A stretch of 13,231 nucleotides of DNA from Alphaproteobacteria bacterium. GTDB taxonomy: Bacteria > Pseudomonadota > Alphaproteobacteria > Rs-D84. The position numbers and the translations under genes were made by a program. The stretch spans positions 1 through 13,231 of the forward strand of contig JAEEQU010000022.1 of NCBI GenBank assembly GCA_016285415.1. The letters are read 5' to 3'. Shown here piece after piece: positions 7,303-12,993 of this stretch. Every line of letters begins with the position of its first letter. Positions within the stretch are counted from its first letter, which is position 1. The notes beneath the pieces are model-generated. The model saw nothing but the letters and a program-made list of their open reading frames with translations, had not been told where the DNA came from and ran no database searches.

Positions 7303-7647
7303 TTATTTTTTCCAAAATGCGAATCCTGAACGCTTTTCTTTATGTTCTTCACGATTTTTGCGTTCTTCGCGGGCGCGTCTGCGTTCGGCACGACGTTCCT
7401 GGAATCTCTTGGCAGATTCTTCATCGCGTTGAATCAATTTAATTGTCGTCACAGACAGTTTGCCATTACGAACTTCTTCTTCAAATTCAACAATGTCCCC
7501 TTCGTTCAAGAAGCGTAAGTCTGCATTTTTCAATGAACTGGAATGAACAAATACATCATCAGTGTTGCCGTCTGCATTTGGTGTATCAGGTGCAATAAAC
7601 CCAAAACACTTTTTACCGTTGTACCATTTTACTTTACCTTGGCGCAT
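7303..7647 (-). CDS. Cold-shock domain protein with charged C-terminal tail
   Basis: A 114-residue protein. Residues 1-70 form a cold-shock domain that binds single-stranded nucleic acid. It opens MRQGKVKWYNGKKCFGFI, has RNP1-like KCFGFI at 13-18 (Cys where Gly is usual) and RNP2-like VFVHSS at 32-37. Residues 73-106 are an Arg/Glu/Lys-rich stretch, probably one long helix, ending in SGFAFWKK. Typical CspA proteins are about 70 residues, so the tail is an addition, perhaps an extra RNA-binding or protein-contact surface. The start at 7647 is set by homology and AAAGGA upstream. The frame stays open back to a GTG at 7782, but that stretch does not resemble the family and is probably leader. 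Confidence 0.9.
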   Translation of the reverse strand: MRQGKVKWYNGKKCFGFIAPDTPNADGNTDDVFVHSSSLKNADLRFLNEGDIVEFEEEVRNGKLSVTTIKLIQRDEESAKRFQERRAERRRAREERKNREEHKEKRSGFAFWKK

Positions 7648-7705
7648 CTTTTTTTCCTTTGCTACCTTGTTGATGATTGGGCCATGTTTGACCAAATCTA
7701 TTTTG

Positions 7706-7734
7706 ATTGTGTCATAATAGAAATGTAAAATCAA
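7706..7734 (-). promoter_or_regulatory. Possible promoter for the cold-shock gene
   Basis: TTGATT (7734-7729), a 17-bp spacer and CACAAT (7711-7706) on the minus strand; both boxes are two bases off consensus. A nearby TATTAT (7719-7714) lacks a good -35. If used, the leader would be about 50 nt. No terminator is visible between this gene and the upstream one, so readthrough from lysS is also possible. Confidence 0.3.
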
Positions 7735-7781
7735 GAAAATAACAACGCCGGTCTTTAGATTCTTTTCTTGGTTATTGCGCA

Positions 7782-9182
7782 CTATTTGTTGGCATTATAA
7801 TACCGATAAACTTCGTTCATGACAAAGTTAAATAACCGCACCGATAATGTATCACCACCAAGGTTCATACCACTGCGTGCACGTGGCATTGCCGCGCACA
7901 AAATGAACCGTGTCATAAATCTGAATATCGCGATTTCTTGGTTCATATCCAATTTAGACGAAGAATGTGTTATATGGAAAATCTCATTTTTGACCGCGGC
8001 ATCCAATTTCGTAAATATCTTTTCCAGCATATTTTGTGGATAGTATAATTTACATTCTTTTGGGAACCCTTCAAACAACGAAACATCGCCACCACGACTG
8101 TATAAAATATTCCACCCAACCCTATCAAACAAGTCATCCAAACAGCGACAAATAACCATGTTATATTGCATGATTCCATTTTCCATCAGTTCCGCCGCAT
8201 CTTGTTCAATTTTCAAATTTTCGGCATCTGGACGTTCACGCAATGTTGCATAGTAATCATGCGTCTTGCGTTCAAATTCAAAGAAAGTGCGAACCTGACA
8301 TATAATTTCCATGGGAATCACATTGTCGGGGGTTCCAATATTTACAATTATTTTGGAATCACGATAATTACGTGGGTTGTCTATATCATAAAACTTATCA
8401 CGCACAGAAATAATGCGTTCCGGCATAACATCGCGCATACGTTCAATAAATGTTCGTGCCTGTGGTATCAAATCAAACAGACATTTTACGCGCCATACAT
8501 CATTCAGGTATTTATGCGGTTTCTTGATTTTATCCAATTCACGAACAATTTGGACAACCAATTTGTCATCACTGGGGCCTAATACCGATAAAATCGCCTC
8601 GGCTGCGTCTGTGATATATTTTGATGAAAACCGCGCACGAATTTTATTTTCCAAATCAAATAAATCTTGGGAACTGTTTGCGTCAATCATTATGCGTTTA
8701 ACCGCGGCAATTACATCTTCGGTAAAGAAGCGATAATATTTGCCTGTAACTTTGTCCAATGCACGTTCTACCTTCTTTTGTGCACCAACAATAACCGTCA
8801 CAATTGATGACACCGAAAGGTCAATTTTGTGCGCAACACCTGTTGTAAAAAATTGATTTCGCATCGGATCCGCATCCAAACGGTGATTTACCAAATACGC
8901 CGATAATGGATTTATATCTATGATTTTTATTGGTTTATTTACCGGCAAATCTGTTTCAGAATCATATTCCATAACCGCCGTTTTGGGCGCACCAAAACAT
9001 TTACCTAAAATATGAAATACCTCGCGATAGCATGACATACCGTCGGCATATACGCATTTCAAATATGCCGCGGCTTCGTCATTTATCTGGCCTGATGCCA
9101 ATACCTTGTCAATATAGGCAAGATTGTGCCTATCGTGGTCAGCAGTAAGTATATCAACTTCGGGAACTTTGACACTTGGCAT
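7782..9182 (-). CDS. Protein with a divergent RelA/SpoT-like synthetase region
   Basis: A 466-residue protein, co-oriented and 19 nt after lysS. Residues about 215-315 resemble the RelA/SpoT nucleotidyltransferase domain, which makes (p)ppGpp or related nucleotides. DVWRVKCLFD at 228-237 matches the D..giRv strand with its metal-binding Asp. VRDKFYDIDNPRNY at 260-273 matches VkDyi..PK..GY and keeps the Tyr that stacks on the nucleotide. EIICQVRT at 292-299 matches E.QIRT with the second metal Glu. H308 and Y310 follow as in the family. The Gly and His around the GY..H motif are lost (NYRDSKIIVN). No HD hydrolase, TGS or ACT domain is seen, and the ~200-residue N- and ~150-residue C-terminal parts are unrecognised. 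It may be an active small-synthetase variant, an enzyme with a new substrate, or inactive. The domain call is a by-eye match. Confidence 0.5.
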   Translation of the reverse strand: MPSVKVPEVDILTADHDRHNLAYIDKVLASGQINDEAAAYLKCVYADGMSCYREVFHILGKCFGAPKTAVMEYDSETDLPVNKPIKIIDINPLSAYLVNHRLDADPMRNQFFTTGVAHKIDLSVSSIVTVIVGAQKKVERALDKVTGKYYRFFTEDVIAAVKRIMIDANSSQDLFDLENKIRARFSSKYITDAAEAILSVLGPSDDKLVVQIVRELDKIKKPHKYLNDVWRVKCLFDLIPQARTFIERMRDVMPERIISVRDKFYDIDNPRNYRDSKIIVNIGTPDNVIPMEIICQVRTFFEFERKTHDYYATLRERPDAENLKIEQDAAELMENGIMQYNMVICRCLDDLFDRVGWNILYSRGGDVSLFEGFPKECKLYYPQNMLEKIFTKLDAAVKNEIFHITHSSSKLDMNQEIAIFRFMTRFILCAAMPRARSGMNLGGDTLSVRLFNFVMNEVYRYYNANK

Positions 9183-9201
9183 TATACAATATCACCTTTT
9201 A

Positions 9202-10668
9202 TTATTTCATGATTGGGAACAACACGACATCACGTGCAGTTGGTTGGTCAAACACAATCATCGCAAGACGATCTATACCCATGCCAACACCAGATATCGG
9301 TGGAAACCCATGTTCCATCGCGCGAACAAAGTCGTTATCTGGGTTAAATGCTTCTTCTTCACCATTTGCAATATCGCGTGCCTGTTGTTCAAACGCGGCA
9401 AGTTGTTGAATTGGATTCACCAATTCGGAATAGCCCTTGCACAATTCCCCCCCCGCAACCAGCAATTGATACATATCCAAACAACGATCTTCGTTATCAT
9501 TGTGACGTGCCAATGGTACCATATATGTTGGATAATTGTATAGGAATGTTGGCTGAACAATCAGATTACGAATCTTGCGCTTGTAAACATAATCAACCAA
9601 TGTTGGAATAGATTTCAAATCTTCCAATTCAGACATTGGGAACATTCCTTCGTCCACCAATTTCTGACGCAAGACATCAACATCGTCAAATTCCAAAATG
9701 TTGCACCCAAACAGTTCGTTCATACGGGCCGTATAGTCAATCATTTCATATTTACTAAAGTCCAATTTGGTTCCTTGATATTCAATCTGCAATGTGCCAC
9801 GGGCCTTTTGAATCAGTTCTTGAACCATTTCCCATGTGAATTGAATATTGCGCTTGTAATCCCAATATGCCGCATACCATTCAATCATCGTAAATTCCTG
9901 CAGGTGCATTGCATCCATACCTTCGTTACGGAAATCTTTGGCGACCTCATACACACGATCAAAACCGGCACCAATTGCTTCCTTTAAGAACAATTCTGGT
10001 GAAATACGCAATTGGAAATCCGCATTCAATGCATTGTGATGTGTTGTAAATGGCTTTGCCGCCGCACCAGATGCAATATTTTGCATAATTGGTGTTTCAA
10101 TTTCCAAGAACCCGTTTCTGTTCATATAGTCACGTAAATTTTGTGTCATTTTGAAACGCCCCAACAACGCGGTACGCGATTCAGGGTTGGAAATAATATC
10201 CAAATAACGTTGACGATAACGTGTTTCCATATCGGTCAGACCATGGAATTTTTCTGGTAATGGACGCAGGGCCTTGGCCAAGATATCATATTTGGTTACA
10301 CGAACGGTCAATTCACCCGCCGTTGTGTGATACAATTCCCCAGTAATGCCGATAAAGTCGCCCAAATCAACATTGGCCTTCATAAATTTATAGTTTTCTT
10401 CGCCCAATTCTTCACGCGACATAGAAAACTGAATTTCACCATTTATGTCATAAATGCGTCCAAACATCAATTTGCCCAACCAGCGCAGCGCCGTTACACG
10501 CCCACACAGACGAACCGCCGTTCCATCCGCCAATTCGCGAGATTCTGCGATAGTATGTGTGCGGTCAAATTTGTCTTTCCATACAACCCCATCACGCGCG
10601 CGAATATTTTCCGCCTTTTGCAGACGTGCCGTTAATTCGTTTGTGGACATAGATGTATTTTCTGACAT
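9202..10668 (-). CDS. lysS: Lysyl-tRNA synthetase, class II
   Basis: A 488-residue class II enzyme that charges tRNA-Lys with lysine. An N-terminal OB-fold anticodon-binding domain (about 51-130) precedes the catalytic domain. Motif 1 lies near 180-195 (MNRNGFLEIETPIM). Motif 2 is at 246-265 (FRNEGMDAMHLQEFTMIEWY), and motif 3 at 460-468 (GVGMGIDRL) leads to RDVVLFPIMK. Motif 2 reads HLQEFT, where most bacterial enzymes have HNPEFT. Length is normal. AAGGA lies 7 nt before the ATG at 10668. The nearest promoter is upstream of an intrinsic terminator, so expression needs readthrough. The downstream RelA/SpoT-like gene is probably co-transcribed. Alphaproteobacteria usually carry the unrelated class I enzyme (LysK), so this gene may have been acquired by transfer if the taxonomic guess is right. 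Confidence 0.96.
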   Translation of the reverse strand: MSENTSMSTNELTARLQKAENIRARDGVVWKDKFDRTHTIAESRELADGTAVRLCGRVTALRWLGKLMFGRIYDINGEIQFSMSREELGEENYKFMKANVDLGDFIGITGELYHTTAGELTVRVTKYDILAKALRPLPEKFHGLTDMETRYRQRYLDIISNPESRTALLGRFKMTQNLRDYMNRNGFLEIETPIMQNIASGAAAKPFTTHHNALNADFQLRISPELFLKEAIGAGFDRVYEVAKDFRNEGMDAMHLQEFTMIEWYAAYWDYKRNIQFTWEMVQELIQKARGTLQIEYQGTKLDFSKYEMIDYTARMNELFGCNILEFDDVDVLRQKLVDEGMFPMSELEDLKSIPTLVDYVYKRKIRNLIVQPTFLYNYPTYMVPLARHNDNEDRCLDMYQLLVAGGELCKGYSELVNPIQQLAAFEQQARDIANGEEEAFNPDNDFVRAMEHGFPPISGVGMGIDRLAMIVFDQPTARDVVLFPIMK

Positions 10669-10687
10669 AACTTTTTCCTTTTTGTTT

Positions 10688-10719
10688 AAAAAAACGGGGC
10701 ACCGTAAAAGTGCGCCCGT
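10688..10719 (-). terminator. Intrinsic terminator in the lysS leader (candidate attenuator)
   Basis: On the minus strand ACGGG (10719-10715), a bulged C and GCAC (10713-10710) pair with GTGC (10702-10699) and CCCGT (10698-10694), followed by seven Ts (10694-10688). The stem has 9 GC-rich pairs and one bulge. It sits between the lysS promoter and the lysS ribosome site, with no minus-strand gene upstream for it to terminate, and lacks a T-run on the plus strand. The only transcript it can end is the lysS leader. Confidence 0.75.
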
Positions 10720-10745
10720 GAATTTACTTCATGGTCGCACCGATA

Positions 10746-10775
10746 CTATAAAGATTTCTTGCCGTTTTTACGCAT
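10746..10775 (-). CDS. Candidate lysine-rich leader peptide
   Basis: A nine-codon frame, MRKNGKKSL, with Lys codons AAA, AAG and AAA, ends in TAG at 10748-10746, four bases before leader segment 2. A ribosome finishing the peptide would cover segment 2 and leave the terminator free. One stalled at the AAG-AAA pair would leave segment 2 open. Against this, no Shine-Dalgarno sequence precedes the ATG. An overlapping GTG frame (10792-10724) also contains Lys codons and could be translated in its place. Confidence 0.35.
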   Translation of the reverse strand: MRKNGKKSL

Positions 10776-10807
10776 TTTATGTTTGGTGCCACATGCACTA
10801 CGGCGGT

Positions 10808-10836
10808 ATTATGCAGGTTTTTATCTGAAATGTCAA
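10808..10836 (-). promoter_or_regulatory. Promoter for lysS
   Basis: A consensus TTGACA (10836-10831), a 17-bp spacer and CATAAT (10813-10808) on the minus strand, predicting a start near 10801. It is the strongest promoter in the intergenic region and the only good one for lysS, and it points into the leader and terminator. Confidence 0.75.
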
Positions 10837-10866
10837 AATAATTATTCAAAAAATCAGCATTTTTAT

Positions 10867-10894
10867 TTGATTCTGGCATTTTCCCATGTATAAT
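10867..10894 (+). promoter_or_regulatory. Promoter for the HAD-family gene
   Basis: TTGATT (10867-10872), a 16-bp spacer and TATAAT (10889-10894). It is divergent from the lysS promoter and gives a leader of about 17 nt carrying AAAGGA. Confidence 0.65.
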
Positions 10895-10917
10895 ATTCGG
10901 GCAAAAAAGGACACAGT

Positions 10918-11475
10918 ATGCGAATTGCACTAGATTTAGATAATACTGTTTTTAATGCCGCCGAAGAATATCGCGCGGTCATAGAATCAATGCACTGTAA
11001 ATATGTTCCGCCGGTATCGTATGACGTTTATAAAAATGGTTATCCAGTGGCGGTGGCGGATGCATTGCGCAAATGGCTGGATTCTGATGATATATATAAA
11101 ACACGTATTTTTGATACCAAGATTCCATTGGCGTTAAACGCAATTTATCAAAACCCAAATTATGAATTATTCTTTGTTACGGAACGTTTATTTAAAAATC
11201 ACGCCCAGACACTTGAACAACTGGCGCATGCCGGAATAATGTGCGATGACAGCCGGTTAATTCACCGCATACCGAAAATAGACGCCCTAAAAGAACATAA
11301 AATTGATTTATGCTTTGACGACGCGCCACACGTGGTCAGCGACTGCATCGTAAATAACATAGATGTGGTTATGATTTCAACCGATGATACGGCATATAAC
11401 CACCACCTGCGTGGGCGCGTTGAACACTATCCAACATTGATGTTGGCGTTGCAAAAACGCGGTTTAATTAAATAA
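10918..11475 (+). CDS. HAD-superfamily phosphatase, 5'-nucleotidase-like
   Basis: A 185-residue haloacid-dehalogenase-fold protein. Motif I is DLDNT with Asp 6 (nucleophile) and Asp 8 (acid/base). Motif II is FFVTER with Thr 88. A Lys in the PKIDALK stretch (120 or 125) would be motif III, and FDDAPH with Asp 144/145 is the metal-binding motif IV. All catalytic positions are present, so an active Mg-dependent phosphatase is likely. The layout resembles the NT5C/YqfW-type 5'-nucleotidases, but the substrate is not determined. The ATG at 10918 has AAGGA 7 nt upstream. A 57-codon gene follows 13 nt after the stop, probably in the same transcript. Confidence 0.8.
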   Translation: MRIALDLDNTVFNAAEEYRAVIESMHCKYVPPVSYDVYKNGYPVAVADALRKWLDSDDIYKTRIFDTKIPLALNAIYQNPNYELFFVTERLFKNHAQTLEQLAHAGIMCDDSRLIHRIPKIDALKEHKIDLCFDDAPHVVSDCIVNNIDVVMISTDDTAYNHHLRGRVEHYPTLMLALQKRGLIK

Positions 11476-11488
11476 AAGGAATATGATT

Positions 11489-11662
11489 ATGGCATATGAT
11501 CCAAACGCGATACAAATTGAAGCGGTTAACGATAAATTCACATTGCGCATTACCATGCCAAATGGCAAGGTCCAAATGATGCAATTTGTAAATTTACAAT
11601 CTTTGAGCAATTTTCACCGGGACTTTTACAGATCGGTAAGGCACAGAAAATTGAGTCGTTAA
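11489..11662 (+). CDS. Small unrecognised protein (57 residues)
   Basis: A short frame encodes 57 residues, beginning MAYDPNAIQIEAVNDKFTL and ending in a basic FHRDFYRSVRHRKLSR. The AAAGGA at 11475-11480 is 8 nt from the ATG at 11489. An in-frame ATG at 11483 is only 2 nt from it and is less likely. It lies 13 nt behind the HAD gene, suggesting an operon. The first half looks like beta strands (FTLRITMPNGKVQMMQFV), the end like a basic helix, and there is no membrane segment. I recognise no family. Support is the ribosome site, the position and protein-like composition. Confidence 0.65.
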   Translation: MAYDPNAIQIEAVNDKFTLRITMPNGKVQMMQFVNLQSLSNFHRDFYRSVRHRKLSR

Positions 11663-11703
11663 TTTGCGAAACCGCGGTATTTTGCACAAAGTTTATTTTT
11701 TAC

Positions 11704-11732
11704 TTGCAAAATGCTTTTTGGTGTGTAAGAAT
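11704..11732 (+). promoter_or_regulatory. Possible promoter for tRNA-Gly
   Basis: TTGCAA (11704-11709), a 17-bp spacer and AAGAAT (11727-11732) lie 12 bp before the tRNA. The -10 matches consensus at only four positions; it is the best candidate seen. A small inverted repeat, GGTGT and ACACC (11720-11737), overlaps the -10. Confidence 0.35.
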
Positions 11733-11744
11733 ACACCACGCAAT

Positions 11745-11821
11745 GCGAGCGTAGCTCAGTTGGCTAGAGCGCAACCTTGCCAAGGTTGAGGTCGAGGGTT
11801 CGAGCCCCTTTGCTCGCACCA
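11745..11821 (+). tRNA. tRNA-Gly (anticodon GCC)
   Basis: A complete cloverleaf: acceptor GCGAGCG with TGCTCGC (one G-U), D arm GCTC/GAGC, and anticodon stem CAACC/GGTTG around loop TTGCCAA, giving anticodon GCC. The T arm holds GGGTTCGAGCCCC, and discriminator A is followed by encoded CCA at 11819-11821. It reads GGC and GGT glycine codons. Its last 14 nt before the terminator are duplicated 108 bp downstream. Confidence 0.97.
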
Positions 11822-11854
11822 AAGTTTTAACACCCGCAAGGGTGTTTTTTTATT
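11808..11854 (+). repeat. Direct repeat, copy 1: tRNA-Gly 3' end plus terminator
   Basis: The 3' end of the tRNA (from CTTTGCTCGCACCA) and its terminator recur at 11916-11962 at a constant offset of 108 bp. The copies are identical for the first 29 nt, differ by one base in the terminator loop (GCAA against GAAA), and then in T-run length. Confidence 0.9.
11829..11851 (+). terminator. Terminator of tRNA-Gly (first copy)
   Basis: AACACCC (11829-11835) and GGGTGTT (11840-11846) pair around a GCAA loop of the stable GNRA type, followed by a T-run to 11851. Confidence 0.88.
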
Positions 11855-11855
11855 C

Positions 11856-11915
11856 GTGGCAAAGGGGCGAGAACCCGCAGGGTTGCGAGGCGAGACGGCG
11901 ACAGCCGGCGAAGTA
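11856..11915 (+). other. GC-rich insert between the repeats, partly inverted tRNA-like
   Basis: These 60 nt contain 41 G or C (68%), far above the flanks. 11859-11876 match the reverse complement of the tRNA-Gly T-arm/acceptor region (11796-11813) at 16 of 18 positions. The segment also has small hairpins (AACCC/GGGTT near 11872-11884; GGC/GCC around GACA). GCGAG at 11885-11889 can pair with CTCGC at 11921-11925 just before ACCA, imitating an acceptor stem. There is no sign of coding. It may be a tRNA-derived palindromic repeat or a remnant of an insertion at the tRNA. Confidence 0.6.
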
Positions 11916-11962
11916 CTTTGCTCGCACCAAAGTTTTAACACCCGAAAGGGTGTTTTTTATTT
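11916..11962 (+). repeat. Direct repeat, copy 2: tRNA 3' end plus terminator without the tRNA
   Basis: This repeats 11808-11854, including the encoded CACCA, but no tRNA body precedes it. Such a duplication of a tRNA 3' end is what site-specific integration into a tRNA gene leaves behind; here only about 60 nt lies between the copies. Confidence 0.9.
11937..11958 (+). terminator. Second-copy terminator
   Basis: AACACCC (11937-11943) and GGGTGTT (11948-11954) pair around a GAAA loop and are followed by Ts to 11958. The stem is identical to the first copy and the changed loop is still a GNRA tetraloop, so the hairpin is intact. It could end any transcript reading through the first terminator. 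Confidence 0.8.
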
Positions 11963-11989
11963 GTATTTTATGTTGATGGCGAATATACT
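11961..11989 (+). promoter_or_regulatory. Probable promoter for the ankyrin gene
   Basis: TTGTAT (11961-11966), a 17-bp spacer and TATACT (11984-11989). The -35 is weak and directly follows the second terminator. The predicted leader is about 24 nt and includes AGAGAGG. Confidence 0.45.
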
Positions 11990-12019
11990 TAGGATAGAAA
12001 CAAATAGAGAGGTTACAAT

Positions 12020-12889
12020 ATGCCCGAAGATTTAGAAAATCTTTTACTGAAATTGGATGACGAATTAGATGACATATCATCTGATAAAGATTCAGAATTA
12101 TCATTGCCTGATGCAGTTCTGTTTAATAAAGTTAATAGGGCCAAAGAGCTTATTGCCCAAGGTGCAGATGTTAATATAAAAAACGACTTGGGTGAAACAC
12201 CAATTCAAATGACAATCAACCCAGAAATTATAGATTTATTGGTGGCGCATGGCGCGGATGTTCATATCCAAGGCGAATGGGGAAACACACCATTGCATGA
12301 TGCCGCAAGATATGATTATTTTGACGCGGCCGCGGCGCTAATCAGAAACGGTGCCAATGTAAATGCACAAGACAATGACGGTGACACACCCTTACATAAC
12401 GCATATGCCAAAGGCAATGAAGAAATTGCCGATTTGTTGATAAAAAATGGTGCGGATATAAATGCAAAAAACAACGATGGCAAAACACCATTGGATATAA
12501 AACACCAGTATGAATTGAACGAAAAATTGTTTGATGCGGTTAACAATGACGATGTCGCTGCGGTCAAAAAACTAATTGAATTGGGCGCGGATGTTAATAC
12601 ATCCCAATGTCGTTGGTTTACCCCATTATACACCGCGAAATCTAGTGCGGTTGCAGAACTGTTAATACAACACGGTGCCGATGTTAATGCCATAAATGAT
12701 GATGGCGAATCCCCGTTGTATTGGGCATCTGTTAAAAATCATATTGATACTGCGACGGTGCTGATTCAACATGGTGCCGATGTTAACGCAGTGGATTACT
12801 GTGGTTGCGCCCCATTAGGTGCCGCCAAATCAAATGAAATGACAGAATTATTGGTTAAACATGGTGCCCAAAAGGATAAAAAAGAATAA
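12020..12889 (+). CDS. Ankyrin-repeat protein
   Basis: A 289-residue protein made almost wholly of ankyrin repeats after an acidic N-terminus (1-30). About eight repeats can be counted from the recurring LI..GADVN...D.G.TPL pattern. They fall into two blocks: the first starts AVLFNKVNRAKELIAQGADV, the second at about residue 172 with KLFDAVNNDDVAAVKKLIEL, suggesting duplication of a block. Several repeats are shortened (for example the one containing EIIDLLVAHGADV). Ankyrin repeats mediate protein binding. In host-associated bacteria such proteins are often secreted effectors, but no signal peptide or secretion signal is visible, so that role is inference. The start has AGAGG 8 nt upstream. 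It is transcribed alone and no terminator is seen after it. Confidence 0.92.
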   Translation: MPEDLENLLLKLDDELDDISSDKDSELSLPDAVLFNKVNRAKELIAQGADVNIKNDLGETPIQMTINPEIIDLLVAHGADVHIQGEWGNTPLHDAARYDYFDAAAALIRNGANVNAQDNDGDTPLHNAYAKGNEEIADLLIKNGADINAKNNDGKTPLDIKHQYELNEKLFDAVNNDDVAAVKKLIELGADVNTSQCRWFTPLYTAKSSAVAELLIQHGADVNAINDDGESPLYWASVKNHIDTATVLIQHGADVNAVDYCGCAPLGAAKSNEMTELLVKHGAQKDKKE

Positions 12890-12941
12890 ATTTCAAATAT
12901 TTTGTTAAATTTAACCAATATGACATGCCTACAATAATTCC

Positions 12942-12971
12942 TTGAAACATGGGGTTTTAATTGTCTATAAT
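12942..12971 (+). promoter_or_regulatory. Promoter for GMP reductase
   Basis: TTGAAA (12942-12947), an 18-bp spacer and TATAAT (12966-12971). The predicted start near 12978 leaves a leader of about 16 nt holding AGAGG (12983-12987). Confidence 0.7.
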
Positions 12972-12993
12972 CCCCATGGCAAAGAGGTTATTT

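Larger units (their letters stand above)
10688..10801 (-). promoter_or_regulatory. lysS leader RNA with alternative pairings
   Basis: The predicted ~114-nt leader has four short segments. Segment 1 is GGCACC (10790-10785), 2 is GGTGCG (10741-10736), 3 is CGCAC (10714-10710) and 4 is GGTGCC (10703-10698). Segments 3 and 4 make the terminator. Segment 2 can pair with 3 (5 bp plus a G-U), which would undo it. Segment 1 can pair with 2 (5 bp) or with 4 (6 bp). A short lysine-rich frame lies between 1 and 2. This is the arrangement of trp/his-type attenuators. It does not look like a lysine riboswitch or T-box. A stand-alone small RNA ending at the terminator is the main alternative. Confidence 0.5.

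Noticed and set aside
7648..7782. N-terminal extension of the cold-shock protein from a GTG at 7782
   Set aside because: The domain starts at the ATG at 7647 with a good ribosome site; the extension does not resemble the family and abuts the previous stop codon.
10724..10930. Minus-strand 68-codon frame across the lysS/HAD intergenic region
   Set aside because: It starts inside the divergent HAD gene, spans both promoters and has no ribosome site. Only its last part overlaps the leader RNA, noted as an alternative leader frame.
11666..11700. Possible terminator after the 57-codon gene (GCGAAA/TTTTGC followed by T-rich sequence)
   Set aside because: The stem has only six pairs including a G-U, and the T-run begins more than 5 nt after it; too weak to call.
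11756..11941. Minus-strand frame across tRNA-Gly encoding a peptide with CEQRGSNPRPQPWQG
   Set aside because: This is the familiar false peptide obtained by translating the antisense of a tRNA; it covers the tRNA, both repeats and the terminators.
12904..12915. Perfect 12-bp palindrome GTTAAATTTAAC upstream of GMP reductase
   Set aside because: AT-rich palindromes of this length are common in such DNA, it lies about 27 bp before the -35 box, and no second copy was seen. It could be a weak operator but cannot be supported.
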